This document shows, in pieces, positions 22,802 through 28,349 of a DNA stretch of 28,446 bases. The stretch comes from a virus: IMG/VR virus record IMGVR_UViG_3300042695_000895, positions 1 through 28,446 of that record, one strand, 5' to 3'. A model generated the notes under the pieces. That model saw only the letters and a program-made list of their open reading frames with translations, was not told the origin of the DNA and ran no database searches. The position numbers were made by a program, and so were the translations under genes. Position 1 is the first letter of the stretch, and every line of letters starts with the position of its first letter.

Positions 22802-23815
22802 TTAGACAGCCCCTTGGGCCTTTCGTTCACGCTTTCTTTGTAAAATTTCCATCATCGCCTGCCTGCGGCGTTCGCGCTCTGCTTCCGAGATTATCCGCTT
22901 CTTTTTCGTCTTTTGTGACGAGTTATTTTTGGGCTTCAGAGTAGTTTTGGATTTTATCGCCATTTCTGGCGAATTATCACAAACCGTCCTACTTTGTGCA
23001 TCATTGCTGACGCTTTGCTCTAATCCCGTCGAATCTGACGGCATTGGAAATCCCTCTTGTGCCATTTTGTGGAGAGATCCGTCCTTGCACCCGTGGATGA
23101 CCACGGCTTGGCTGGAGATCACTCTATCTGGGCAAGTGACCCCTTGAACCGCTTGGGCTTCGGGGTCTTCAGCGTAGAAAACAATTTTCCCATCCTTCCA
23201 TTGGTAGTTAACGCTTTTCCAGTAGGTTCGGATAAGAGGTGTGTCGCGACCAATCTCCATAAAGTTCCATCGGCAACGAACATCCCAAGGCTCTGGAACA
23301 TTTCCCGATTCCCTATAGGCCAAATTGTAGGTTGATAGAGATTGGGCTGAAGGACAAAAGTCCAAGAAATTGGGAGGATACACCGCGCTTCCAACGATCA
23401 TCTTGTAGATGTTCTTTCCATTGGAAGCCATGCCGCCTTCGTAAAGGTGACCAAGGATACCAACTTTTTTGTGGTATTCGGCGTCCAGATCATCAACCCA
23501 CCCTTCTTTCATGGGGACACAATCTGGCTCCCAGAAATAGAATGGGGTATTGGTTGAATACATGGCAGCAGCCACATCGGCAAACATCTGATTCGGGCCA
23601 AGCGGCCAGCCATCAAACCCGTCTTGGACAAACAATTGATCAACTTCTGGAAAACTTTTCTTTAGTTCATGGATGATATCAGAAGCTCCAAATGTATCTT
23701 TCGTGCAGCATAAAGTCGCCTTATGTCGCATGTTGATACCAAAAGCCGTAATGGCTTTGGCTGACTCCATGGCCAGATCAGCGTCCCCATTGTGATAAGC
23801 AAAAGCAATATTCAT
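22802..23815 (-). CDS. Glycosyltransferase-like protein with basic C-terminal tail
   Basis: A 337-aa protein. Residues 1 to about 265 look like a GT-A-type fold: MNIAFAYHNGDADLAMESAK, QLFVQDGFDGWPLGPNQMFA, then TPFYFWEPDCVPMKEGWVDD, in which E-P-D-C would take the place of the DxD metal motif, and later AVVIHGCKDGSLH. The last 50 residues are different: Lys/Arg/Ser/Thr-rich (KSKTTLKPKNNSSQKTKKKR) and then a helical basic segment (ERERRRQAMMEILQRKRE). Phage glycosyltransferases modify DNA bases, host surface sugars or virion proteins; the target cannot be read. The basic tail could bind nucleic acid, which would favour a DNA role. Coupled to the gene upstream (ATGA). Confidence 0.6.
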   Translation of the reverse strand: MNIAFAYHNGDADLAMESAKAITAFGINMRHKATLCCTKDTFGASDIIHELKKSFPEVDQLFVQDGFDGWPLGPNQMFADVAAAMYSTNTPFYFWEPDCVPMKEGWVDDLDAEYHKKVGILGHLYEGGMASNGKNIYKMIVGSAVYPPNFLDFCPSAQSLSTYNLAYRESGNVPEPWDVRCRWNFMEIGRDTPLIRTYWKSVNYQWKDGKIVFYAEDPEAQAVQGVTCPDRVISSQAVVIHGCKDGSLHKMAQEGFPMPSDSTGLEQSVSNDAQSRTVCDNSPEMAIKSKTTLKPKNNSSQKTKKKRIISEAERERRRQAMMEILQRKRERKAQGAV

Positions 23816-24003
23816 TGCGCGTCGAAGTTAAGGGGCCAGCTAGGATGGATAGGATCTTCCAGCCTCACCCTAACGTTTTTGTAGCCATGGGCCACAAGCC
23901 TTTGGGCTTCTTGGTTGGCCTCCTCTTTACTCATGCCAAACCTGTCCAGTTCCACAACTTTCTCTCCGTGGCACACAATGTAAGTTTTATTACTTTCGTT
24001 CAT
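23812..24003 (-). CDS. Unknown 63-aa protein
   Basis: From the ATG at 24003 the protein begins MNESNKTYIVCHGEKVVELD, followed by a helix (MSKEEANQEAQRLVAHGYKN) and a final strand (VRVRLEDPIHPSWPLNF). The strand-helix-strand shape with EANQEAQRLVAHGYKNVRV resembles small domains that bind nucleotides or act as adaptors, but no family is assigned. The start overlaps the upstream TGA (ATGA), and its stop overlaps the glycosyltransferase start (ATGA). An A-rich run with AGAGAAA lies upstream. The longer frame to 24057 is disfavoured. Confidence 0.6.
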   Translation of the reverse strand: MNESNKTYIVCHGEKVVELDRFGMSKEEANQEAQRLVAHGYKNVRVRLEDPIHPSWPLNFDAQ

Positions 24004-24224
24004 TTTTTCTTTTTTTTCTCTGATTGATTGATGTATTTTTGAAAGGATTCGGCGCAATCTCTGGCCATCTCGATTTCTGATTCTGGGTCAAAGAAGTAAC
24101 CGCCACGTTCAGCGAACAACGCCTCCATTGGCATGGGGGTTCCTCTACGAAATCGTGGGCCAACCACGAATGGGGAGACGGAGTCTTCATTGATTACCGT
24201 AAGAACTACTTTGAATCGGGCCAT
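24000..24224 (-). CDS. Unknown 74-aa protein with poly-Lys end
   Basis: Starting at the ATG at 24224 with GGAG just upstream, the protein reads MARFKVVLTVINEDSVSPFV, then VGPRFRRGTPMPMEALFAER, then GGYFFDPESEIEMARDCAES, and ends in KYINQSEKKKKK. The run of lysines comes from an A-rich stretch that also serves as the leader of the next gene. It is a small alpha/beta protein without known motifs. It overlaps the end of the upstream gene by 19 bp and the next start by four. Confidence 0.55.
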   Translation of the reverse strand: MARFKVVLTVINEDSVSPFVVGPRFRRGTPMPMEALFAERGGYFFDPESEIEMARDCAESFQKYINQSEKKKKK

Positions 24225-24394
24225 GGACTCCAATACTTAATCACACGTTCAAGGATATGTCCAATCCCGCTCCATCCATGGTGGGGGTGGTAGTGGCAAG
24301 CCCACTTCAATGGAGGGTTTGACTCATCGTTTTTGATGAGGTAGATTCCCTCTGTATCGGGCTTTGTATCATTGTAATCGTTCCAAGTAATCAT
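24206..24394 (-). CDS. DUF551-like small protein
   Basis: A 62-aa protein from the ATG at 24394 (MITWNDYNDTKPDTEGIYLI). It ends with ILERVIKYWSPWPDSK. Tryptophan-rich ends of the type 'VTHWMPLPxPP' after a short beta domain are characteristic of DUF551 phage proteins; this matches in layout though not exactly (VIKYWSPWPDSK). The central HYHPHHGW has three His. Its start codon is separated by only 7 nt from the start of the divergent HNH gene. The longer frame to 24493 runs back through that HNH gene and is not used. Confidence 0.55.
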   Translation of the reverse strand: MITWNDYNDTKPDTEGIYLIKNDESNPPLKWACHYHPHHGWSGIGHILERVIKYWSPWPDSK

Positions 24395-24401
24395 AGTAGG
24401 T

Positions 24402-24788
24402 ATGACAAGAAAAACTCCACTTCGTTCAAAAACTCCACTTAAACGCAGCGGAAGGTTGCGGAGCGCATCCCCCAAACGCCAGCGTGAGTACAATGAGTAT
24501 ACAAAGGTAAAAAAAGCCTACTTGGCACTGCATCCCGTATGCGAGAAATGTAAGAAGGCGAAGAGTCAGGACATCCATCATAAGGCGGGCAGGGTTGGTC
24601 GCTATCTTTGTGACTACAGTCTTTTTGCCGCGCTTTGTCGGGGTTGCCATGATTGGTGCCACGCTAACGGGCGGGAATCCCGCAAGCAAGGTTGGATTAT
24701 TGATACAGTTCATGTTCCTCAGTATCTGGCGGAAGAGCCTTCAGAAGCTCAATCTCATAGCCAAAGTCAGGCTCATACTCCCGAATAA
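24402..24788 (+). CDS. HNH endonuclease
   Basis: A 128-aa protein with a basic N-terminus (MTRKTPLRSKTPLKRSGRLR) and a zinc-bound HNH domain: HPVCEKCKKAKSQDIHHKAG (about residues 37-56, CxxC then the HH pair), RVGRYLCDYSLFAALCRGCH (second Cys pair) and DWCHANGRESRKQG. The layout is like NinG/HNH nucleases of phages. It nicks or cuts DNA, and phage copies take part in packaging, recombination or homing. It stands alone on the plus strand inside a minus-strand operon, which suits a mobile HNH gene. Its last 92 bp overlap the lipoprotein gene convergently, and its C-terminus (QSHSQSQAHTPE) is low complexity. Confidence 0.85.
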   Translation: MTRKTPLRSKTPLKRSGRLRSASPKRQREYNEYTKVKKAYLALHPVCEKCKKAKSQDIHHKAGRVGRYLCDYSLFAALCRGCHDWCHANGRESRKQGWIIDTVHVPQYLAEEPSEAQSHSQSQAHTPE

Positions 24789-24987
24789 TCGGATTCCAGA
24801 CCCTCCCCTTGGGGGCTGTCCAGTTGCGGAAGGCGTCAACAGCATTGACCCAACTAGTCTCCAATGGCGCGTTCCACTCATGTTCTGGGGGGAAGCTCCA
24901 AGGATAGGGTCGGGGTGGATAAGAAACACAACCACTTGTAATAAGTAATGCTATTACTATCCCTGCTCTTTGAAGTCGTAGAACCAT
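24697..24987 (-). CDS. Small lipoprotein, possible outer-membrane spanin
   Basis: A 96-aa protein with an excellent Shine-Dalgarno sequence (AGGAGG) 4 nt upstream. The signal is MVLRLQRAGIVIALLITSGC, with Cys20 as lipid attachment site (ITSGC, an acceptable but not ideal lipobox). The first mature part is Pro-rich (VSYPPRPYPWSFPPEHEW), as in many o-spanins, and the rest is polar with Trp and Glu (WVNAVDAFRNWTAPKGRVW). It overlaps the upstream gene by 31 nt. A lipoprotein that bridges to an inner-membrane partner at lysis is one reading. An exported surface or exclusion lipoprotein is another. The lysis cassette proper is 22 kb away. Confidence 0.6.
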   Translation of the reverse strand: MVLRLQRAGIVIALLITSGCVSYPPRPYPWSFPPEHEWNAPLETSWVNAVDAFRNWTAPKGRVWNPIIREYEPDFGYEIELLKALPPDTEEHELYQ

Positions 24988-25607
24988 AGCTCCTCCTCGC
25001 TTTCGCTAACCCATCTGCTGCCTGTATGCTCGCAGCTAAACTCTTGGCTAAAGACCCTCCAATCGGGCTTCATGGGGAATTGCTTGGCAATAAACGATCC
25101 CCCGTCCATCCACAGCACACGGTTGTTAGGTTGTAAAAAATATTGGCCACCTTCTCCCACCAACACATGTCCGCACTTATGCCCCGCCGCCATCTCTCCG
25201 TAGCCAGAGGTATAATGAGGCCCGAAACACCAGTCCAAGGTGAACATATATTTTGCTTTTTCAAAGGTTTTGTTCTTTAGCATGATGTTTGCCGCCCTGT
25301 TCTTGCAGTAGTCCAAGATATTAACCGAACAATAGTAGCTCATGGAGTCCCATAGCTGTATCCAATCTAGCGGGTAAGACGATCCTCCCATATCCTCTGC
25401 GTGGAGGTAATGGATCGGGACACGGGCATGCTGGCTTCCGTATTCAGTCATCACGCTGAATAACCCACATCTTTGGGGGATGGAGGTGAAGGCGAACACC
25501 TCGACTAGTTGCCTCTCTCTACTAACACAAGGTTCTAGATCATAAAAAAATCCCTCGTCTACAAAAGCAAAGAAGGTAGGGATATTGACGTTGAGATAGT
25601 TACTCAT
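24957..25607 (-). CDS. Unknown 216-aa protein, Cys/Trp/aromatic-rich
   Basis: The protein starts MSNYLNVNIPTFFAFVDEGF. It contains RERQLVEVFAFTSIPQRCGL, PIHYLHAEDMGGSSYPLDWI, FTLDWCFGPHYTSGYGEMAA and GHKCGHVLVGEGGQYFLQPN. Aromatic residues are abundant and there are about seven Cys. The GHKCGHVLV phrase could be a metal site. There is no signal peptide and no transmembrane segment, so it is probably cytosolic. I recognise no family. It is coupled (ATGA) to the secreted coiled-coil gene and overlaps the lipoprotein gene. Confidence 0.55.
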   Translation of the reverse strand: MSNYLNVNIPTFFAFVDEGFFYDLEPCVSRERQLVEVFAFTSIPQRCGLFSVMTEYGSQHARVPIHYLHAEDMGGSSYPLDWIQLWDSMSYYCSVNILDYCKNRAANIMLKNKTFEKAKYMFTLDWCFGPHYTSGYGEMAAGHKCGHVLVGEGGQYFLQPNNRVLWMDGGSFIAKQFPMKPDWRVFSQEFSCEHTGSRWVSESEEELWFYDFKEQG

Positions 25608-25885
25608 TGGTCGGCAATTTTACGCAGGAGTCTGGTCTGTTCCCGCAGTTCATAAAGTTGATTGTTGGCTGTAATCTCCGCACTTATGCGGGCGTTTGAT
25701 TCCGCCAACTCCGCATTGATACGGCGAAGAGTAGAGAGATATGTGTCCTCTTTGGGTTTGATATCCACAGACCCACTAATGACCTGTATCCGCCCCGAAT
25801 CCAAGTCATAGACCGTCCCATTGAACGATCCATCTTGGGCAAGGGTATTACTAAGTAACAGTGGTAGTAGTAGTAGTTTTTTCAT
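25604..25885 (-). CDS. Secreted coiled-coil protein
   Basis: From the ATG at 25885 the protein is 93 aa with a typical signal peptide (MKKLLLLPLLLSNTLAQ, cleavage likely after LAQ). A short beta part follows (FNGTVYDLDSGRIQVISGSV) and then a coiled coil (STLRRINAELAESNARISAE, ANNQLYELREQTRLLRKIA). It would act in the periplasm. With the lipoprotein two genes on it could make an unusual spanin-like or exclusion pair; this is inference. The frame stays open without stops to 26353 (about 156 more codons), but that part overlaps strong RNA-like hairpins and has the makeup of untranslated sequence, so it is left out. Confidence 0.6.
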   Translation of the reverse strand: MKKLLLLPLLLSNTLAQDGSFNGTVYDLDSGRIQVISGSVDIKPKEDTYLSTLRRINAELAESNARISAEITANNQLYELREQTRLLRKIADQ

Positions 25886-26345
25886 AAAGAGATTGGAAGC
25901 GGGGTGGCGCGACTTCATTGACCCCCCGATCTTTGAAGCTTCCGCATTTTCATGCCGAGTCTCCCCGCCTCCAAAAGTAGCGGAATGCAGACGCTGGGCC
26001 ACGGCTACATTCCTCGCATGAGCATCGGAGTTGACATTACCCATCCTGCTCCTGCTAGAAATAATTTGCTGGGGACGAGGATGCATCCACTTTTCAGCGC
26101 ACGGGTTCCCATGGTTACGGCTCCAGTGGGGTGTAGATTTTAGCTCTACACGGGCGGATAAACCTTGAAGACCTCCCGACCACGGAGTCCACCATACGGT
26201 GGCTCCAGTATTACTACGCTGCCCAGCATTTTCCTCATCGTTTATTCCCGCGCCATGGAGACGCGCATCGAAACGTTCGGAATTGCGGGATTTCAGGTCG
26301 CTTGCCCCCGTGTTCACAGTGGCACCCTCAATGCATCCCGCAAAG
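25886..26345 (-). ncRNA. Candidate large structured RNA, block A
   Basis: No convincing gene lies in these 460 nt. The region is filled by consecutive, mostly perfect inverted repeats. On minus-strand RNA they are: TTGCGGGAT/ATCCCGCAA (26335-26343 with 26283-26291), enclosing GCC/GGC and CUGU-GAAC-ACGG (26308-26319); CGTTT/AAACG (26239-26275); GGAG-CCACC with GGTGG-a-CTCC (26184-26206); CGGG/CCCG (26151-26178); GTGTAGA/TCTACAC (26131-26151); CCACT/AGTGG (26087-26129) holding ATGG-GAAC-CCGT; a 10-nt palindrome (26079-26088); AGCAGGAG/CTCCgaTGCT (26021-26056); GGAATG/CATTCC (25982-26013); GCAT-GAAA-ATGC (25944-25955); GGAAGC/GCTTCC (25895-25943). The GAAA tetraloop and the wobble pair in CUGU/ACGG favour the minus strand. 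It could be a free RNA or the leader of the 25885 operon. Confidence 0.45.
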
Positions 26346-26369
26346 TTGTTCATAGATACATAGACAATA

Positions 26370-26420
26370 GCCCTTTCGGGGCGTTCAATGTTTTTTTTTA
26401 AAGATACATATTTTATGTAT
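26370..26420. promoter_or_regulatory. AT-rich divider between RNA blocks, terminator- or promoter-like
   Basis: On the plus strand a small hairpin GCCC-TTTCG-GGGC (26370-26382) is followed after 8 nt by nine T (26391-26399), then a perfect palindrome ATACAT/ATGTAT (26404-26420). This looks like a weak plus-strand terminator or an AT-rich promoter or protein-binding site from which both flanking blocks could be read. On the plus strand TATTAT at 26418-26423 is a possible -10 with no good -35. Confidence 0.35.
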
Positions 26421-26483
26421 TATCCTCCATATCTGCGTAACCAAATCATGGTTTTACTCTGTTAAATTGGTTTTTAAAATTTC

Positions 26484-27084
26484 GGAAATGTTCCCAAACG
26501 GCGGGCTTGGAGCCAGTCGCCCGCCTATAGGATTGATTAATTCCTTTGAGCTAGATCCTACCGAATGACCACACCTCGCCCCCGCAGGGGCAAAGGCATG
26601 GTCAAAATGGATCGGCTCATTCCTTGTGAGTGAGTCCTCCGCTTTATTCCACAGATCACGATCTAGGCTCCGAAGCCGCTAATAGACCTTCAAACAATCG
26701 CAATCAACCTCCGAGGGTATTATCCCTCGCGCTTACCAAGATAGCTGAGTTGTGATGGCCCCGTTCAGTATTTTAGAGTTTATTCCCGAACACTCAAACA
26801 TATGGTGGTGCTTGAGCCAAGAGACGCCACCACAGTTCAACTATCTTGGATTCCCATGCCGCAATAAGATCAAGCAATGGGACGGATGGCTAACTGTGAG
26901 TGCGGCGGTTTTACCCTTGCATACCTCGTCACAGGTTCTAGTGGCGTATGTCGCGCCCACTTCACGCTTATCTTTCCAGACAGGCGGAGGCTACGACACG
27001 TTCAAAATTAAGTCAATACCAAAAAAGGGTGCGGCTCCGAAGCGAGGTCTGGAAGACAAGCGCAACATTTTTGGAACCGCACCC
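26484..27084. ncRNA. Candidate large structured RNA, block B
   Basis: About 600 nt without a convincing gene, again made of nested hairpins: GGAA/TTCC (26484-26494); GGCGGGC/GCCCGCC (26500-26525); TAGGAT/ATCCTA (26528-26560); TGACCA/TGGTCA (26566-26604) enclosing CC/GG and GCCCC-CGCA-GGGGC; GGCT-CCGA-AGCC (26666-26677); CGAGGG/CCCTCG (26712-26729); a long-range CCAAGATAG/CTATCTTGG (26736-26744 with 26841-26849) enclosing TGGTGGTG/CGCCACCA capped by CTTG-AGC-CAAG (26803-26832); CATAC/GTATG with GTCAC/GTGGC inside (26920-26950); and GGGTGCGG-TCC with GGA-CCGCACCC (27027-27084) enclosing GCG/CGC and GTCT-GGA-AGAC. Wobble pairs favour the plus strand in two stems and the minus strand in the last, so the strand is unsettled. 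A plus-strand frame (26752-27162) runs through but has no protein-like features. Confidence 0.45.
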
Positions 27085-27154
27085 AGAACTATGCAAACGA
27101 ACGCCAAAATAACTAAGAGTGGCTACCCTGTCAACAAGAGAGTAAGATCTTTCT

Positions 27155-27445
27155 GTGGATAAAGAATCCTATAAAGCCTACTTGAACACCCCCTATTGGC
27201 GGGAAGTAAGCCGACTTGTGAAGAAGCGATTCGGGTGGAGGTGTGGGGTTTGCAATAGCCCGCTAGAACTTCAGGCCCACCACCGCACCTACGAACACCG
27301 AGGGGATGAACTCAACCATCTGGATGACCTGATCTGCCTTTGCAAGGTGTGCCACAAATTGTTCCACAAAGAACAGAGGAAAGCCCGTAAACCACAGAGG
27401 GCGCAGAAACGAAAGTCTCCACGCCCCCGAAATATTAATATTTGA
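27155..27445 (+). CDS. HNH endonuclease, small
   Basis: A 96-aa protein starting at GTG. It has YLNTPYWREVSRLVKKRFGW, then RCGVCNSPLELQAHHRTYEH (CxxC and the catalytic HH), GDELNHLDDLICLCKVCHKL and FH. This is the compact HNH layout, with CxxC...HH...CxxCH, found in phage nucleases and homing enzymes. The C-terminus is very basic (KARKPQRAQKRKSPRPRNI), suiting DNA binding. It begins about 70 nt after the structured block B, so it is either the first gene of the plus-strand operon or a homing-type companion of the RNA region. GAGAG upstream is a weak ribosome site. Confidence 0.85.
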   Translation: MDKESYKAYLNTPYWREVSRLVKKRFGWRCGVCNSPLELQAHHRTYEHRGDELNHLDDLICLCKVCHKLFHKEQRKARKPQRAQKRKSPRPRNINI

Positions 27446-27472
27446 CGGGGATTAAAGCCCAGCTACTGTGTA

Positions 27473-27802
27473 ATGTCAATACATAATTATATGATCAACA
27501 CATCTACTCTACCTACTGAAATTCAAGAAAACCCCGAAATCACCATTGGCGAACTGGCCGTAAAACACGGATCAAGCTACCATGCCATGGCTTCGGCGTT
27601 GAAACGGACTGGCATTCGGGCGAGGCGCAAGAAGACCACCAAGAGGCGTCTGTCCAACGGGGGAAGGTCTTTCAAGATTCTGGGTTTTATTATGAACAAC
27701 CCCGAAACCAACTTCACCGCCGTTGCCGAAGTATTCAATTGTACCCGCGAGTATGTGAGCCAGATTGAGGCCATCGCCCGTGAAGAAGGGATCATCAAAT
27801 GA
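27473..27802 (+). CDS. Helix-turn-helix protein with two HTH units
   Basis: A 109-aa protein from the ATG at 27473 (a second ATG at 27491 is possible). It has two HTH-like segments: ITIGELAVKHGSSYHAMASA (about residues 23-42) and NFTAVAEVFNCTREYVSQIE (about 80-99), joined by a basic linker (RARRKKTTKRRLSNGGRSFK). Both have the hydrophobic pattern of DNA-binding trihelical domains. Likely a transcriptional regulator or DNA-binding factor of the early region. It is coupled by ATGA to the 57-aa gene that follows. Confidence 0.7.
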   Translation: MSIHNYMINTSTLPTEIQENPEITIGELAVKHGSSYHAMASALKRTGIRARRKKTTKRRLSNGGRSFKILGFIMNNPETNFTAVAEVFNCTREYVSQIEAIAREEGIIK

Positions 27803-27972
27803 CTGTTGGACGAGTCTATTCTAACATCAACCCCGTCCATGCGGATGTGTTTGAGGTGTTACTACAGCAGAAAGAAAGGCAATTGGAGAAGGCCCGCCAA
27901 GCACTGATGATGTGCATCGCCCCCGATCCCGAAGCCGAAAGGCTTAAAGAGGAAGTATTAAGTGGGCAATGA
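27799..27972 (+). CDS. Small helical protein, 57 aa
   Basis: An ORF of 57 codons joined by four-base ATGA overlaps at both ends, to the HTH gene and to the RusA-like gene. It reads MTVGRVYSNINPVHADVFEV, then LLQQKERQLEKARQALMMCI, then APDPEAERLKEEVLSGQ. The middle is a clear amphipathic coiled coil. No family is recognised. Double coupling in a compact operon makes it a credible gene, possibly a small partner of the resolvase or of the HTH protein. Confidence 0.65.
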   Translation: MTVGRVYSNINPVHADVFEVLLQQKERQLEKARQALMMCIAPDPEAERLKEEVLSGQ

Positions 27973-28349
27973 AGGAAATACCAGCAGGCTATGTGGAAGT
28001 GAGCAAAGGAGTCTATGAGCGAATCGACACAATCCAACGAACCTTTCTTAACCGTAAGAGTGCCAGCAGTAACGCCAAGCCTAAACGCGCTATTCGCAAT
28101 GAACCACTGGCGAAGGGCGGCGGCAAAAAAGAAAATACAGGACGCATTCACATCCGCCTTACGGCAAGAAGGAAACGACTTATTGACCCAGACAATCTCG
28201 TTTTCAAATACTTCATTGACTGCCTCCGCTATGCTGGAGCAATTCCAGATGACCGTGCGGAAGATGTCACTATTGAAACGAAGCAAGAAAAAACTCGTCA
28301 AAAAGAAGAGACGATTATAGAGTTGTTCCGTGAATCAAAAGCAGTTTGA
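27969..28349 (+). CDS. rusA: RusA-like Holliday junction resolvase, catalytic half (0 frame)
   Basis: A 126-aa frame starting in an ATGA overlap. Its last 70 residues are RusA-like: RIHIRLTARRKRLIDPDNLV with DPDN (Asp73, Asp75), FIDCLRYAGAIPDDRAEDV (PDD at about 90-92) and ETKQEKTRQKEETIIEL. RusA resolves four-way junctions, using three Asp at these places. The first 45 residues (MKEIPAGYVEVSKGVYERID, TIQRTFLNRKSASSN) are not like RusA N-termini. The usual RusA start motif is instead found in the +1 frame over the same DNA (28015-28131). Either this is a distinct subfamily complete in itself, or the full protein arises by frameshift (see 28125-28131). Confidence 0.75.
   Translation: MKEIPAGYVEVSKGVYERIDTIQRTFLNRKSASSNAKPKRAIRNEPLAKGGGKKENTGRIHIRLTARRKRLIDPDNLVFKYFIDCLRYAGAIPDDRAEDVTIETKQEKTRQKEETIIELFRESKAV
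28015..28320 (+). CDS. Overlapping frame carrying a RusA N-terminal motif
   Basis: This 101-codon frame starts at ATG 28015 with AGGAG close upstream and lies wholly inside the preceding gene in another frame. Residues 11-32 (FLTVRVPAVTPSLNALFAMN, then HW) are the start of RusA-type resolvases: a strand, the PS-N turn and the M-HW motif. Residues 33-54 (RRAAAKKKIQDAFTSALRQE) continue as the expected helix. From residue 60 on it is unlike any protein (SFSNTSLTASAM, SLLKRSKKKLVKKKRRL). Only its first 40 codons are likely meaningful, being joined to the catalytic half by a -1 shift at 28125-28131. Confidence 0.45.
   Translation: MSESTQSNEPFLTVRVPAVTPSLNALFAMNHWRRAAAKKKIQDAFTSALRQEGNDLLTQTISFSNTSLTASAMLEQFQMTVRKMSLLKRSKKKLVKKKRRL
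28125..28131 (+). promoter_or_regulatory. Candidate -1 frameshift site A AAA AAG in rusA
   Basis: In the frame beginning at 28015, codons GCA AAA AAG place the heptamer A AAA AAG in the phase used by E. coli dnaX. A -1 slip there moves into the frame of the catalytic half. An AAGGG stretch about 8 nt upstream could act as the internal stimulator known from dnaX; downstream only a small CCG/CGG hairpin is seen. The joined product would be 39 + 72 = 111 aa. A homopolymer sequencing error in A6 would look the same. Confidence 0.5.

Noticed and set aside
26031-26036. TTGACA on the plus strand in block A
   Set aside because: No -10 hexamer at 15-19 nt; the AATAAT downstream is 23 nt away, and the site lies in the loop of a stem.
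26400-27154. tRNA genes in the non-coding region
   Set aside because: I looked for T-arm phrases (GGTTC...) on both strands; those present do not sit in a 5-bp stem with a 7-nt loop and have no cloverleaf around them.
26752-27162. 136-aa plus-strand frame from GTG
   Set aside because: It crosses several perfect stems, has no protein-like pattern, no ribosome site, and overlaps the start of the HNH gene. Kept as part of the RNA block.
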